Part shown: positions 10,380 to 19,843 of the stretch, in pieces
Numbering within the stretch: the first letter of the stretch is position 1
How the letters are laid out: the number at the start of each line of letters is the position of its first letter
Source: Cylindrospermum stagnale PCC 7417
Lineage (GTDB): Bacteria; Cyanobacteriota; Cyanobacteriia; Cyanobacteriales; Nostocaceae
Direction: 5' to 3'
Assembly: GCF_000317535.1 (NCBI RefSeq)
Contig: NC_019757.1
Span: forward strand, 905,001-969,000
DNA length: 64,000 bases
The notes under the pieces: model-generated
What the model saw: only the letters and a program-made list of their open reading frames with translations
Told to the model about the DNA's origin: nothing
The model's database searches: none
Program-made: the position numbers and the translations under genes

Positions 10380-11993
10380 ATGAGTATAGAATCGCCAGCA
10401 GACAGGATTATTATCTTCGATACCACCCTACGGGATGGTGAACAGTCACCAGGTGCAACCCTGAATGTGCAAGAGAAGTTAGCGATCGCTCATCAACTAG
10501 CTCTCCTGGGTGTGGATGTGATTGAAGCGGGTTTTGCCGTTGCGAGTCCGGGAGATTTTCAAGCTGTTAAAAGCATTGCCGAACAAGTGGGGAAACCTGA
10601 TGGGCCAATCATTTGCAGCTTGGCTAGAGCGATGCGCCAAGATATTCAAGCGGCTGCTGAAGCGCTAAAACCTGCGGCTCATCCGAGAATCCACACAATG
10701 ATCTCTACTTCTGATATTCACCTCAAATATCAGTTGAACAAGTCCCGTAGCGAAGTATTAGCGATCGCCGCATCGATGATCGCTTATGCTAAATCCTTTG
10801 TGGACGATGTAGAATTTTCACCGATGGATGCTAGCCGCACCGAGCCAGAATTTCTCTATCAAGTCTTGGAAATTGCGATCGCCAATGGTGCCACTACCAT
10901 TAATATTCCCGATACCGTCGGCTACTGCACACCCAAAGAAATGGGCAACCTCATCCAGGGAATTCGCGCCAACGTCCCCAATATTGATCAGGTGATTCTT
11001 TCCGTCCACACTCAAAACGATTTGGGATTAGCCACCGCCAACGCCTTAGCCGCAATTGAGCATGGTGTCCGTCAGGTGGAGTGTACAATTAACGGTATTG
11101 GCGAACGAGCAGGAAATGCCGCACTAGAAGAAATTGTCATGGCTTTGCAGGTTCGCAAACCCTTTTTCAACCCCTTCTTCGGACGTGCCGCTGATGCTGA
11201 AGCACCCCTAACCAACATTAAAACCCAGGAAATTTACAAGACTTCTGCCTTGGTTTCCCAATTAACCGGGATGCTGATTCAGCCGAATAAGGCGATTGTT
11301 GGCGCTAATGCTTTTGCTCATGAGTCCGGTATTCACCAAGATGGCATCATCAAGCACCGCCAAACCTACGAAATTATGGAAGCTGCATCCATCGGTTTGC
11401 CGGAAAATCGGATTGTTTTGGGCAAACATTCTGGGAGAAATGCCTTCCGCACTCGGCTGAAAGAGTTGGGGTTTGAGCTAAATGAAGCAGACTTGAACAA
11501 AGCCTTCAATCGGTTTAAAGAAGTCGCCGATAAGAAAAAAGAAATGTCTGATTGGGATTTAGAAGCGATCGTCCGTGATCAAACGCAGATTCAAGTTGAA
11601 AGCGGCTTTCAAATCGAACATATCCAAGTAATCTGCGGTGATTGCACCTGCCCGACTGCAACTATTACCATTGTCACCCCCGACGGGAAAATTCTCACGG
11701 ATGCCACTGTCGGTACAGGCCCGGTAGATGCGGTATATCAGGTAATTAATCGACTGGTGCAAATTCCCAATCAACTGATGGAGTTTTCTGTCCAATCTGT
11801 AACCGCCGGGATTGATGCTTTGGGAACCGTAACAGTTCGCGTGGGACATGAGGAGCGGATTTTCTCTGGACAAGCATCGGATACTGATATTGTCGTAGCC
11901 GCAGCTTACGCCTACATGAATGCGCTGAATCGTCTTTATCGTTATTTGGAAATTCAGCGCCCGCCAGCCGACTCTGTACTTATGCCTACATAA
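10380..11993 (+). CDS. leuA: 2-isopropylmalate synthase
   Basis: A 537-residue DRE-TIM enzyme that condenses acetyl-CoA with 2-oxoisovalerate, the first committed step of leucine synthesis. [13 protein letters not shown] at 13-25 carries the metal-binding Asp and catalytic Arg; [14 protein letters not shown] and GIGERAGNA are the further family signatures, and HESGIHQDG plus GKHSGRNAF follow. The C-terminal LeuA allosteric domain (about 385-520) is present, including an HIQVICGD start, so leucine feedback inhibition is expected. The ATG is preceded by GGGAGAAAGTT. A strong hairpin terminator follows. The divergent GntR regulator and operator pair point to extra transcriptional control. Confidence 0.95.
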   Translation: MSIESPADRIIIFDTTLRDGEQSPGATLNVQEKLAIAHQLALLGVDVIEAGFAVASPGDFQAVKSIAEQVGKPDGPIICSLARAMRQDIQAAAEALKPAAHPRIHTMISTSDIHLKYQLNKSRSEVLAIAASMIAYAKSFVDDVEFSPMDASRTEPEFLYQVLEIAIANGATTINIPDTVGYCTPKEMGNLIQGIRANVPNIDQVILSVHTQNDLGLATANALAAIEHGVRQVECTINGIGERAGNAALEEIVMALQVRKPFFNPFFGRAADAEAPLTNIKTQEIYKTSALVSQLTGMLIQPNKAIVGANAFAHESGIHQDGIIKHRQTYEIMEAASIGLPENRIVLGKHSGRNAFRTRLKELGFELNEADLNKAFNRFKEVADKKKEMSDWDLEAIVRDQTQIQVESGFQIEHIQVICGDCTCPTATITIVTPDGKILTDATVGTGPVDAVYQVINRLVQIPNQLMEFSVQSVTAGIDALGTVTVRVGHEERIFSGQASDTDIVVAAAYAYMNALNRLYRYLEIQRPPADSVLMPT

Positions 11994-12048
11994 ACCCAGC
12001 AAGCCAACTGATTGATTTTGCATTAAGTAAGTAAGTAGTATAAAGATG

Positions 12049-12081
12049 ATGGGCTAATTTATTCAGATTAGCCCATTTTTT
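12049..12081 (+). terminator. Rho-independent terminator of leuA
   Basis: A 10-bp perfect stem (ATGGGCTAAT at 12049-12058 with its complement at 12067-12076), an 8-base loop and a run of T. It lies 56 bases after the leuA stop. Confidence 0.85.
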
Positions 12082-12089
12082 AATTTTTC

Positions 12090-12890
12090 ATGCGCTTGAG
12101 AATGAATAACCTAAGAATATCTATTCTGACAATTATCCTCTCTACCTTAACCCTTGCCCAAGGTGGTAGAACCCTTGCTGTTGCGCCCTCACTAGAGACA
12201 CAGGTACAGGATCTAGCACAGTGGTTTACTGGTTATTTTGACAATGAACAACAAGTAGCTAGTAACTCTTCTGTACCACTAATCACAATGTCTAACTGTA
12301 ATGTGCAATTGGACAATACCAACTTTGCTGTTGATACACAGAATGTTTATCTAGAACAAAAAAGTACTGCTTTTGAGCGTTTGCGTTTATATTCATTCAG
12401 CAAAGGTGATTCAGTAGTTAAACTTAGCATTTATAACTTTCTCAACGCAGATGTCTTCCGGGGAACCTGCAATCATCCTGAATCAGCGCGAATCATCAGC
12501 CAGAATAATCTGGCGGTAACAAGTTGTAACCTAGAACTCATTTGGCAACCAACTGCCTACATTGGAAATAATGCTCCCAATGGCTGCTTAACAAGTACGG
12601 GCGGTAAGGTAGTTTCCCAAGTAACCATCTCAAAAGGGAAAATTGACTCGTTAGACCAGATTTTTAGTGCTCAAGGTAGATTACTGGTAAGCACTCCGAT
12701 CCAATTTCGCCAAGTTGATGAACCATCTTTAGCATTAGGACTTCTGGCTGTTGGTATCTGGAGTCTTGCGAAGCAATCTCCGAAAAATAGCCCCAGAAAG
12801 AACCATAAATTAAGAATTGGCTCTAAGAGGATGTCTGAAAACTTTTTGGTGATGTATCAAGCAGCCGTAGATCCCCCTAAATCCCCTTAA
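12090..12890 (+). CDS. Exported CpcT/CpeT-family (chromophore lyase-like) protein
   Basis: A 266-residue protein. After a signal peptide (hydrophobic about 9-24) the sequence follows the CpcT/CpeT bilin-lyase pattern: LAQWFTGYFDNEQQ near 43-56, VYLEQKSTAFERLRLY in the middle, then FLNADVFRGTC, a SCNLELIW segment, an NGC turn and a DSLDQIF segment. Ordinary CpcT attaches phycocyanobilin to phycobiliproteins in the cytoplasm, so a signal peptide is odd. After the domain comes DEPSLALGLLAVGIWSLAK with a basic stretch, resembling a PEP-CTERM sorting tail. The last 22 or so codons lie inside a repeat element beginning at 12826, so the original stop was probably displaced. Family call good; function inferred only. 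Confidence 0.75.
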   Translation: MRLRMNNLRISILTIILSTLTLAQGGRTLAVAPSLETQVQDLAQWFTGYFDNEQQVASNSSVPLITMSNCNVQLDNTNFAVDTQNVYLEQKSTAFERLRLYSFSKGDSVVKLSIYNFLNADVFRGTCNHPESARIISQNNLAVTSCNLELIWQPTAYIGNNAPNGCLTSTGGKVVSQVTISKGKIDSLDQIFSAQGRLLVSTPIQFRQVDEPSLALGLLAVGIWSLAKQSPKNSPRKNHKLRIGSKRMSENFLVMYQAAVDPPKSP

Positions 12891-12977
12891 AAAGGGGGAC
12901 TTTGACTCCAATTCCCCCCTTGGAAAGGGGGGTAAGGGGGGATCTCGATCAATTCCGATACGAATCAGACATCCTCT
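12826..12977. mobile_element. MITE-like element with 13-bp terminal inverted repeats
   Basis: AGAGGATGTCTGA at 12826-12838 is the exact inverse of the bases at 12965-12977. The 152-base interior has hairpins built on CCCCTTAAAAAGGGG and CCCCCC/GGGGGG runs and no coding capacity of its own. This is the form of a nonautonomous transposon remnant. Its left end supplies the 3' end and stop codon of the CpcT-like gene. Confidence 0.7.
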
Positions 12978-13071
12978 AAGTAAAAAGCTTGACAAATTCT
13001 TCCCTTTATAGTATAAATGTACTATAAAAGAAAATGGCATTAAAATTTAATCCCATAACTAGAGAGGTTAA

Positions 13072-13488
13072 ATGAAGCTATCTAAAGTAGACTTGAGCAG
13101 TTTATTAGCGATTGCCCATTCAGACGGACATTTGCAGTTATTGCTCGACAGAGGCGACGAATTAGAACTGATGGAAATTCCCGCGCCAGTCCAAGCTTAC
13201 GAAGGATTGCAAAATCTAAATGAGATGATTGCTGAATCAGCGGCGCTTCCTGCTGTAGAAGAGCCAATTGCGATGCTGCCAGTTAGCTCATCAATGGCTT
13301 ATGCTGTAGGCTACAATAGCGACGAACAAATCTTGCAAGTTGAGTTTCAAAGTGGTGCAGTCTATCAATATTCAGAAGTAGACGCCCAAACTTGGGAAGA
13401 TTTGCATTCGGCCGATTCAATTGGGAGATTTTTTAATCAAGAAATCAAAGGTATATTTGACTGCGAGCGGGTAGATAATTCGGATTAG
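13072..13488 (+). CDS. KTSC domain-containing protein
   Basis: A 138-residue protein whose C-terminal half (about 75-135) reads AYAVGYNSDEQILQVEFQSGAVYQYSEV and then LHSADSIGRFFNQEIKG, the pattern of the small KTSC domain, with the usual Lys-Thr-Ser-Cys type residues partly replaced. The first half is an unrecognised leader of mixed strand and helix. A good AGAGAGG site precedes the ATG. KTSC domains occur alone or fused to nucleic-acid-associated proteins and have no firm function. Confidence 0.78.
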   Translation: MKLSKVDLSSLLAIAHSDGHLQLLLDRGDELELMEIPAPVQAYEGLQNLNEMIAESAALPAVEEPIAMLPVSSSMAYAVGYNSDEQILQVEFQSGAVYQYSEVDAQTWEDLHSADSIGRFFNQEIKGIFDCERVDNSD

Positions 13489-13629
13489 CGACGATTGCTC
13501 AGGGAAAAAATACACCATTAGACAGATAGATTCAGGTTTAACAGAGTTATATATTTGTTAGGAGACAATGACGGACTCTAGAAAAGTAGATAATGTCATT
13601 GTCCAAAGCTTAATAAAGTCATCACAATT

Positions 13630-13655
13630 GGTGCGCTACATTTGCTTAACGCACC
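13630..13655. repeat. Small inverted repeat (GGTGCG...CGCACC)
   Basis: GGTGCG at 13630-13635 and CGCACC at 13650-13655 flank a short loop. Palindromes of this type around GGTGCGTTA are dispersed through Nostoc-type genomes. It lies just past the stop of the (p)ppGpp gene, between two convergent genes. Confidence 0.5.
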
Positions 13656-13684
13656 CCAGCCACAAAAATAGGAAACTGCCCTAA

Positions 13685-15955
13685 CTATTCCTCAAGCTGA
13701 CCAACGCGGCGAATATTTAGAATATCGCTCATTTTCTTGATTTGGGTAAACACCTGTTCTAATTGCGGGCGATCGCGAATATCAATTCCTAAGTCCATTA
13801 GCGCTGGTTGACCAACGGCAGTTTTTACCTGAGCATGGCGGACATTGATTCCTTGATCGCTCAACCGGGACAAAATATCTTTTAACACCCCCACACGGTC
13901 AAGCGCTTCAATTTGAATATTTATGGGGTAAGTGTGAGGACGACAGCTACTTTCGGTGACAGAATTCCACCTGACTGGAACTAAACGCTCATACTCCACA
14001 CTTTCGACATTTTGACAACCTTGGCGATGGATAGAAATTCCCCGCCCCCGCGTGACTACACCAATAATCGGTTCCCCAGGAATTGGCGTACAACAGCCAG
14101 CGATATGATAAACTAAGCCCTCTACACCAACAATTGGCGAGTCATTATTACGGCAGGTAGTTGTAGGTGAATCCCGCAAGGCTTTTGTCGAGGTTGACTC
14201 TTTCGGGAGAAATGGCAGGACATCGGGGACTGGTTGTTGACCCTTCGCTACTTCGCGCCATCGATTTAGGACTAAGTTGAGGGTGATTTCCCCATAACCT
14301 AAACCCGCCAGCAAATCTTCTACACTGTGATAGTTACACTTTTCAGCGACAGTGTGCATTGCGTCCGACTTTAACAAGCTATCAAAACCGGTTTTACCAA
14401 GTTCTTTTTCTAATAATTCCCGCCCCCTGGCCACATTTTCTTCTCGGCGCGATCGCTTATACCATTGTTTAATGCGATATTTTGCCGCCGAAGTCCGCAC
14501 AAAGTTCAACCAATCCAAACTAGGATGGCCGTTCTTGAGGGTGATAATATCGACAATATCGCCATTTTGCAGCCGCGTTGACAAAGGTACCATCCGCCCA
14601 TTTACCCGCGCCCCTGCACAGTGGTTCCCGACTTCGGTATGAATGCGATAAGCAAAATCTATACTCGTTGAACCGGGGCTTAAGGGGACAACATCCCCCT
14701 TAGGGGTGAAGACATAAACGTCATCTTCAAATAAATTGTCTTTGACACTATCTAAGTATTCTTGAGCATCTTTTAAATCGCTTTGCCAGTCCAGCAGTTG
14801 CCGCAGCCAAGTAAACTTCTCATCTGTCCCCGTCACCTGGCTATTGTTAGACCCGCCTGATTCTTTATACTTCCAATGTGCAGCAATCCCATACTCGGCA
14901 ACATGATGCATTTCTTGTGTTCTAATTTGCACCTCCAAAGGACGGCCAGTCAGTCCCATTACCCCAGTATGCAACGATTGGTAACGGTTAGGTTTTGGCA
15001 ATCCAATATAGTCTTTAAATCTACCAGGGATAGGGCGAAAAGCATCATGAACCACTGCCAAAGCACGATAGCATTCTTCATTAGTCTGAACAATAATTCG
15101 CAGCGCCGCCAAATCATAAATTTCGTGAAATTCTTTTTGCTGGCGATGCATTTTTTGGTAAATGCCATAAAGGTGTTTAGTACGACCACTAACATCCACA
15201 CAGCGAACTCCCGCTTGCTGCAACCGCTGTCGCAAAATGTCTGTAACTTTTGTTAATTTCTCTTCCCGCGCGGCTCTTTTTTCAGAAACATAAGTTTGAA
15301 TTTGGCGAAAAGCTTCTGGTTCCAGATACTTAAAAGCCAAATCTTCCAACTCCCACTTAAATTGCCAAATCCCTAAACGATTGGCTAAAGGAGCAAATAT
15401 ATCTCGTGTTTCTTGAGCAATCCGGCGGCGTTTTTCATCGGGCATAAATTGTAAGGTTCGCATATTATGCAAACGATCTGCCAATTTCACCACGATTACC
15501 CGAATATCTTGGGCCATTGCCAAAAACATTCGCCGGAAGTTTTCTGCTTGACTTTCGGTTTTGCTTTTGAAATTGATTTTAGAAAGCTTGGTGACACCTT
15601 CTACCAATTGACGTACTTCTGGGCCAAAGCGCTCTTCTATTTGGTCAATTGTAACTTCTGTATCTTCAACTACATCGTGGAGAAACCCAGCTGCTATCAT
15701 AGCAGGACTGCCTCCCAAGTCGCGCAGCAAGCCAGCGACAGCTACAGGATGACCAATGTATGGTTCTCCCGATTTCCGGTATTGACCTTGATGCAGTTGA
15801 TAAGCAAATTGGAACGCCCGACAAATCAAAGCGCTATCGCTATGCCTTCGGTCTTCGTCTATTTCGCTGCTTTTTTTTGATGACTCCTTCAAACATTTTT
15901 TTAGCCATTCCGGAAGGGTCACATCAACAGAGGAATTGATCAGTAAGCTGCTCAT
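13685..15955 (-). CDS. spoT: Bifunctional (p)ppGpp synthetase/hydrolase (Rel/SpoT)
   Basis: The stringent-response enzyme that makes and degrades (p)ppGpp. I start it at the ATG at 15955 (756 residues), since the open frame upstream to 16075 has no family character. The HD hydrolase domain has FLHDVVEDTEVT near residue 91 with its metal-binding His-Asp intact. The synthetase carries RFKDYIGLPKPNRYQSLHT; the RxKD motif is the hallmark of bifunctional rather than synthetase-only enzymes. A TGS domain (about 410-470) and a C-terminal ACT domain (about 680-750) follow. It is the likely single long Rel of this organism and stands alone. Confidence 0.95.
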   Translation of the reverse strand: MSSLLINSSVDVTLPEWLKKCLKESSKKSSEIDEDRRHSDSALICRAFQFAYQLHQGQYRKSGEPYIGHPVAVAGLLRDLGGSPAMIAAGFLHDVVEDTEVTIDQIEERFGPEVRQLVEGVTKLSKINFKSKTESQAENFRRMFLAMAQDIRVIVVKLADRLHNMRTLQFMPDEKRRRIAQETRDIFAPLANRLGIWQFKWELEDLAFKYLEPEAFRQIQTYVSEKRAAREEKLTKVTDILRQRLQQAGVRCVDVSGRTKHLYGIYQKMHRQQKEFHEIYDLAALRIIVQTNEECYRALAVVHDAFRPIPGRFKDYIGLPKPNRYQSLHTGVMGLTGRPLEVQIRTQEMHHVAEYGIAAHWKYKESGGSNNSQVTGTDEKFTWLRQLLDWQSDLKDAQEYLDSVKDNLFEDDVYVFTPKGDVVPLSPGSTSIDFAYRIHTEVGNHCAGARVNGRMVPLSTRLQNGDIVDIITLKNGHPSLDWLNFVRTSAAKYRIKQWYKRSRREENVARGRELLEKELGKTGFDSLLKSDAMHTVAEKCNYHSVEDLLAGLGYGEITLNLVLNRWREVAKGQQPVPDVLPFLPKESTSTKALRDSPTTTCRNNDSPIVGVEGLVYHIAGCCTPIPGEPIIGVVTRGRGISIHRQGCQNVESVEYERLVPVRWNSVTESSCRPHTYPINIQIEALDRVGVLKDILSRLSDQGINVRHAQVKTAVGQPALMDLGIDIRDRPQLEQVFTQIKKMSDILNIRRVGQLEE

Positions 15956-16243
15956 ATGATCGAATAAGTGATCTTGTGGGTAGGTGAAACGAAATTGACA
16001 GCACCGCGTAAAGAAGATGCTGTCGCCTAGAGACGGGTATAAATAACAGTGTGTAGATGATTCCCTAATTGCCAATAGAAATCATCCATCGTGGGTATCA
16101 AAGATCATAATGCAGAAAATACATATGATAGTAAACATTGCCTCAAATTATGATTTGAGGCTTATAGTTTTCATGTAGAGGTGAAGAAAGTTTATTTTAG
16201 AAGAAAATTTTCTTGCCATTAATACTATCTCAACTAGCACTGG

Positions 16244-16597
16244 ATGTCTCTAAATAGTCAGGAATATCAGGTATTAGCCACATTGCTGGAGCAGTTACAG
16301 GCTGATGCCAATACAAATCAACTTGATGCTCCCGATTTACGGCAGCGTCTCACCTCCTTGCAGGAATTTTTTAGGCAGCGGATTGTGCCTTTGACTGATA
16401 CAGACTCGCGGGTGCAGTCTTATCGGACGGAGATTAGCAAGCAACTGCGCCTGTTGGAAGTAGATGTGATGTTTTTTCAAGGGGCGCGACAGGCATCGAC
16501 GGCACAAGCAAGACTTCAGACAATTAGCGATCGCCTGACAACTCTCATCCAATACTGTGCTGCTATCCTGCAACAAGAAGAGAACGGGGAAAAATAG
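16244..16597 (+). CDS. patD: PatD-like heterocyst frequency control protein
   Basis: A 117-residue, largely helical cytoplasmic protein. Its conserved second half contains RVQSYRTEISKQLRLLEVD followed by VMFFQGARQASTAQARLQ and an SDRLTTLIQYC segment, which I recognise as the pattern of the cyanobacterial PatD family. PatD limits heterocyst differentiation in Anabaena and has been linked to FtsZ. The identification is from memory of the family pattern and is moderate. It is divergent from the (p)ppGpp gene, with 288 bases between. Confidence 0.6.
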   Translation: MSLNSQEYQVLATLLEQLQADANTNQLDAPDLRQRLTSLQEFFRQRIVPLTDTDSRVQSYRTEISKQLRLLEVDVMFFQGARQASTAQARLQTISDRLTTLIQYCAAILQQEENGEK

Positions 16598-17036
16598 CAA
16601 TTGCTCTCCTTTTTCTCTGGTTCCTCCATCATCTCATTTGTGACTGACGGTGGAAAGTTATTTTAACAACAAGTTTCAATTCCTTTCAATCCACCCCCAG
16701 GTAGAAATTTTTAGTCCCTCACTGAATCTGAGTACCAATTACAGTCAGGGCTTCCAGGACAATCTGGCTATGGAGCAATCCGGTTCAGTTAGAGCCAAAA
16801 ACCTTAACCTGAGTAGGTTGGGGAGCCACAAAAAGTGCGGGGGTTCCCCCGTTTCCTCTAAGTGGCGTTTGAGGAACGTATCCCTAACGGGAGCCGTAGG
16901 CATAACCCAACATTTTTCGCGGTTTGTTGGGTTTTCACACGGTTTGCCCAACCTACGATTCTACGGTTCTCCTTAACTGAACCTTCTTGGGATGTGAAGC
17001 ACTATTACACTAGAGAACCAAAAATTATCAAGTCTT
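16598..17036. other. Intergenic region carrying a repeat element
   Basis: No credible gene. An inverted repeat GGTTCAGTTA at 16782-16791 is matched by its complement at 16974-16983, enclosing the phrase GGTTGGG...CCCAACATTTTTCGC that is common in Nostoc intergenic repeats. The predicted plus-strand frames here fall inside this repeat and are ignored. Confidence 0.55.
16782..16983. repeat. 202-bp repeat element with 10-bp terminal inverted repeats
   Basis: The ends GGTTCAGTTA (16782-16791) and TAACTGAACC (16974-16983) are exact inverses. The interior contains TAGGTTGGG and CCCAACCTACG parts that pair with each other, so the whole could fold as a long hairpin. It has no coding capacity and looks like a nonautonomous mobile repeat. 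No clear target-site duplication is visible. Confidence 0.6.
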
Positions 17037-17342
17037 CTATGAAATAAATTCCAAGTGCGCCTTTACAAGCATCTGGGCTTGTCTGAGTACGCTCCCGAAT
17101 AAATAAGTAGGAATCTGCCAAGCTGCAACGGTGACTTCTTTGGGGATATCCTGGATGCTAATGGCGATTAATTCATGCTCTGACGACTCGCCCTCAACTG
17201 CTCCAGACCAAGTGAAAGCTAATAAGAAATCATCGTATCCTGGTAGACAGGCAATTAAGCATTCGTTTTGTGCTGGTTGGCAAATAATTCCGTGTTCATT
17301 GGCAATTTCTGTGAGTTTTTGGAAGCTTTTTAAATGCGTCAT
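17037..17342 (-). CDS. Hypothetical protein
   Basis: A 101-residue open frame with plausible codon use and composition, including an NECLIACLPGYDDFLLAFTW segment and a C-terminal amphipathic helix. I recognise no domain. No clear ribosome-binding site precedes the ATG at 17342. It could be a genuine small cyanobacterial protein; an overlapping plus-strand frame at 17131-17364 looks less protein-like. Confidence 0.45.
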   Translation of the reverse strand: MTHLKSFQKLTEIANEHGIICQPAQNECLIACLPGYDDFLLAFTWSGAVEGESSEHELIAISIQDIPKEVTVAAWQIPTYLFGSVLRQAQMLVKAHLEFIS

Positions 17343-17960
17343 TGGTTCTTTTTATGTAATTTAATGAGTAGTTTTACGAAGTTTCCCAGACCTTGATTTA
17401 AACTACTGGCACTGTGTCTAAGACACGAACCACAACCACAGCAAAGCCGCCTATCTCCGTGGCATCGCAGAGAAAAGAACCGTTTACTGGCGTTTTGAAA
17501 ACAGAGTGTTCGCAGTTTATAGTTCGTGTTTGTGATCAGGCTGGTATTGGCTCCCAGACTACAGCTGCTACCCAGTAAGTAACCGCTACTGCCTGGAATT
17601 TTCCGGTTAACCACAAAAACGCGAGTCAATTATGACACAAAAAATGTTTTTGGAATATGTTTTAAATGGATCTCAAACTTCCAATTATGTAGAGTTTTGT
17701 AAACTGGCTTCAATGCACATCTATACAGCTAGGCGTTGTAGAGTAGGTGTCACAAGAGCTTTAGACTCTCGTGACGCCCATCTCAATATGTCATCAGCTG
17801 AAACTCGATATCAATTTGTCACGAATTCGAGAAATACTGTACTGAGAATGAGTCGAAAAATTCTCCTGAACCCCTAGAACAGCTACTTTTGCTAATCTGA
17901 TACACTAGCTGAAATTTGAAATTATATAAGCTGGTAGCGAGCGGGCTGATAATTAAAACT
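17343..17960. other. Intergenic region without a supported gene
   Basis: 618 bases. Two short frames (minus 17339-17629 and plus 17632-17877) have atypical composition and no recognisable features, so they are not called. No repeat, hairpin terminator or RNA gene was recognised here. Confidence 0.5.
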
Positions 17961-19631
17961 ATGAGTGAAGCTTTATTTAGTATTGAAAATCTGCGCGTTG
18001 CCTATCCCCAGGGTAGTGGGGAAGAATTAGTCTGGGCTGTTGATGATGTATCCTTCACCCTGCAACCCGGTGAAAGAATGGGATTGGTGGGAGAGTCGGG
18101 TTGTGGTAAATCAACTATAGGCAGGGCTGTAATGCGCCTGCTACCAGCCTCTAGTCGCATTGAAGGAGGGGTGAGGTTTCAGGGACAATCGGTGCTTGGT
18201 TTAACACCAGCGCAGCTGCGAAAATTTCGGGGGGAAGCGATCGCACTAATTTTTCAAGATCCGATGACACGCCTTGATCCGTTGATGACTATTGGTAAGC
18301 ATTGTGTAGAAACTCTACAAGCGCATTCACCGGAATTATCCACGCGGGAAGCCAAAGAAAAAGCGATCGCCACTTTGGCAAAGGTGAAAATTCCGGCAAC
18401 TCGCTGGAACCAGTACCCTCATGAGTTTAGCGGTGGAATGCGTCAACGAGTAGCGATCGCTTTAGCATTACTTCTCAACCCCAAATTAATTGTCGCTGAT
18501 GAACCCACCACCAGCTTAGATGTCACCGTCTCTGCACAAATTTTACAAGAATTAACGCGACTGTGTGCAGAAGAAAACATGGGACTGCTGCTGATTTCCC
18601 ACGATTTGGCAATGGTGGCAGAATATTGCGATCGCCTTGGGGTGATGTACAAAGGCAAAATGGTGGAAATGGGGACGACAAAATCTGTATTTGGGCATCC
18701 TCAACACGAATATACGCGATCGCTCTTAAAAGCAGCATTGCACATTCAAGCAGTTAACGATGATGGGGAATTGGTAATTGCTGATGGAAAAGAAAAGCAA
18801 TTACCAATTCCTCATTCTCAAACCCCAATCTTACGAATCACCGAACTCAAGCAACACTACACCATAGAACCCAACTTTATTGAACGCTTGTTTAAAGCCG
18901 AAAATCAAACAATTAAAGCCGTAGATGGGATAAACTTAGAATTATATCCAGGAGAAATACTCGGATTAGTCGGGGAATCTGGCTGCGGAAAGAGTACCCT
19001 GTCACGGACAATCTTGCAGCTAATTCGTCCCACATCTGGCAAAGTCGAGTTTTTAGGACAGGATTTAACGAGTTTGTCGCGCCAAGAAATTCGCTCATCT
19101 CGGCGACAAATTCAAATGGTATTTCAAGACCCCCATGCTTGCCTCAATCCAGCGATGACAGTGGGACAAAGTATCGCCGACCCTTTATTTATCCATAATC
19201 TTGCCGATGCAACCACAGCCAAAGAGCAAGTTTTATCGATGTTAGAAAAAGTGGGATTAACGCCGCCAGAGGTCTATTATCAGCGTTATCCTGCCGATTT
19301 ATCAGGTGGACAGCAACAACGAGTGGCGATCGCCCGTGCATTGATTACCCATCCCAAACTACTGATTTGTGACGAACCCGTGAGTATGTTAGACGCCAGT
19401 GTGCAGACACAAGTACTGGACTTGATGTTGCAACTAAAAGCAGAATTTGAGTTAACCTACCTGTTTATCACCCATGATTTGTGGTTAGCGCGATTTTTGT
19501 GCGATCGCATCGCCGTAATGAATGGCGGACAAATTGTTGAACTTGGTCAGACAAAGCAAATTTTTAGCAATCCCCAACACCCCTACACCAAAACTCTACT
19601 AGCTGCTGCACCTTTATTAGCACGGGCTTAA
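17961..19631 (+). CDS. Double-ATPase ABC transporter protein, oligopeptide/dipeptide (OppD-OppF fusion) type
   Basis: A 556-residue cytoplasmic ATPase with two ABC modules in one chain, as in GsiA or YejF, powering import of peptides or similar solutes. I take the ATG at 17961, because the frame upstream to a TTG at 17918 has no family character. Walker [10 protein letters not shown] appears at 44-52 and again near 338-346. The signatures [15 protein letters not shown] and [15 protein letters not shown] follow, as do Walker B segments IVADEPTT and LICDEPVS. Each half ends in the family-typical [11 protein letters not shown] or [11 protein letters not shown]. No permease or binding-protein gene is adjacent, so it is an orphan that must serve components encoded elsewhere. 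Confidence 0.93.
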   Translation: MSEALFSIENLRVAYPQGSGEELVWAVDDVSFTLQPGERMGLVGESGCGKSTIGRAVMRLLPASSRIEGGVRFQGQSVLGLTPAQLRKFRGEAIALIFQDPMTRLDPLMTIGKHCVETLQAHSPELSTREAKEKAIATLAKVKIPATRWNQYPHEFSGGMRQRVAIALALLLNPKLIVADEPTTSLDVTVSAQILQELTRLCAEENMGLLLISHDLAMVAEYCDRLGVMYKGKMVEMGTTKSVFGHPQHEYTRSLLKAALHIQAVNDDGELVIADGKEKQLPIPHSQTPILRITELKQHYTIEPNFIERLFKAENQTIKAVDGINLELYPGEILGLVGESGCGKSTLSRTILQLIRPTSGKVEFLGQDLTSLSRQEIRSSRRQIQMVFQDPHACLNPAMTVGQSIADPLFIHNLADATTAKEQVLSMLEKVGLTPPEVYYQRYPADLSGGQQQRVAIARALITHPKLLICDEPVSMLDASVQTQVLDLMLQLKAEFELTYLFITHDLWLARFLCDRIAVMNGGQIVELGQTKQIFSNPQHPYTKTLLAAAPLLARA

Positions 19632-19653
19632 TATCAATTCTGAAATGGCTCTC

Positions 19654-19690
19654 AGATCCCCGACTTCTTAGAGAAGTCGGGGATCTTTTT
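19654..19690 (+). terminator. Rho-independent terminator of the ABC ATPase gene
   Basis: A 15-bp perfect stem (19654-19668 with 19672-19686, around CCCCGACTTCT), a 3-base loop and five T residues, 22 bases after the stop. Hairpins of the same CCCCGACTTCT type are also known as a dispersed cyanobacterial repeat. Confidence 0.88.
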
Positions 19691-19843
19691 GTTCACGAAT
19701 GATTTAGAATTGCTATAATTACTTGCAATAAACTTATTTATATTGCTAATTGCTTTATTTATCTGACTAATTAGCAATTACAAATTAGCAATTACCAGCC
19801 CTAACAAATATTATAAATATTCAACCGAAGCAGTAAATATCTA

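Noticed and set aside
15956-16075. Forty extra N-terminal residues on the (p)ppGpp enzyme
   Set aside because: Cys/Phe-rich and unlike any Rel protein; the ATG at 15955 gives a normal N-terminus.
16650-17047. Plus-strand frames 16650-16976 and 16862-17047 as genes
   Set aside because: Both run through the repeat element at 16782-16983.
17370-17640. A tmRNA or RNase P RNA in the gap before the ABC gene
   Set aside because: No tag-peptide frame, CCA end or conserved RNase P core could be found.
17339-17877. Open frames minus 17339-17629 and plus 17632-17877 as genes
   Set aside because: Cys/Arg-rich or random composition, no ribosome-binding site, no recognisable motif.
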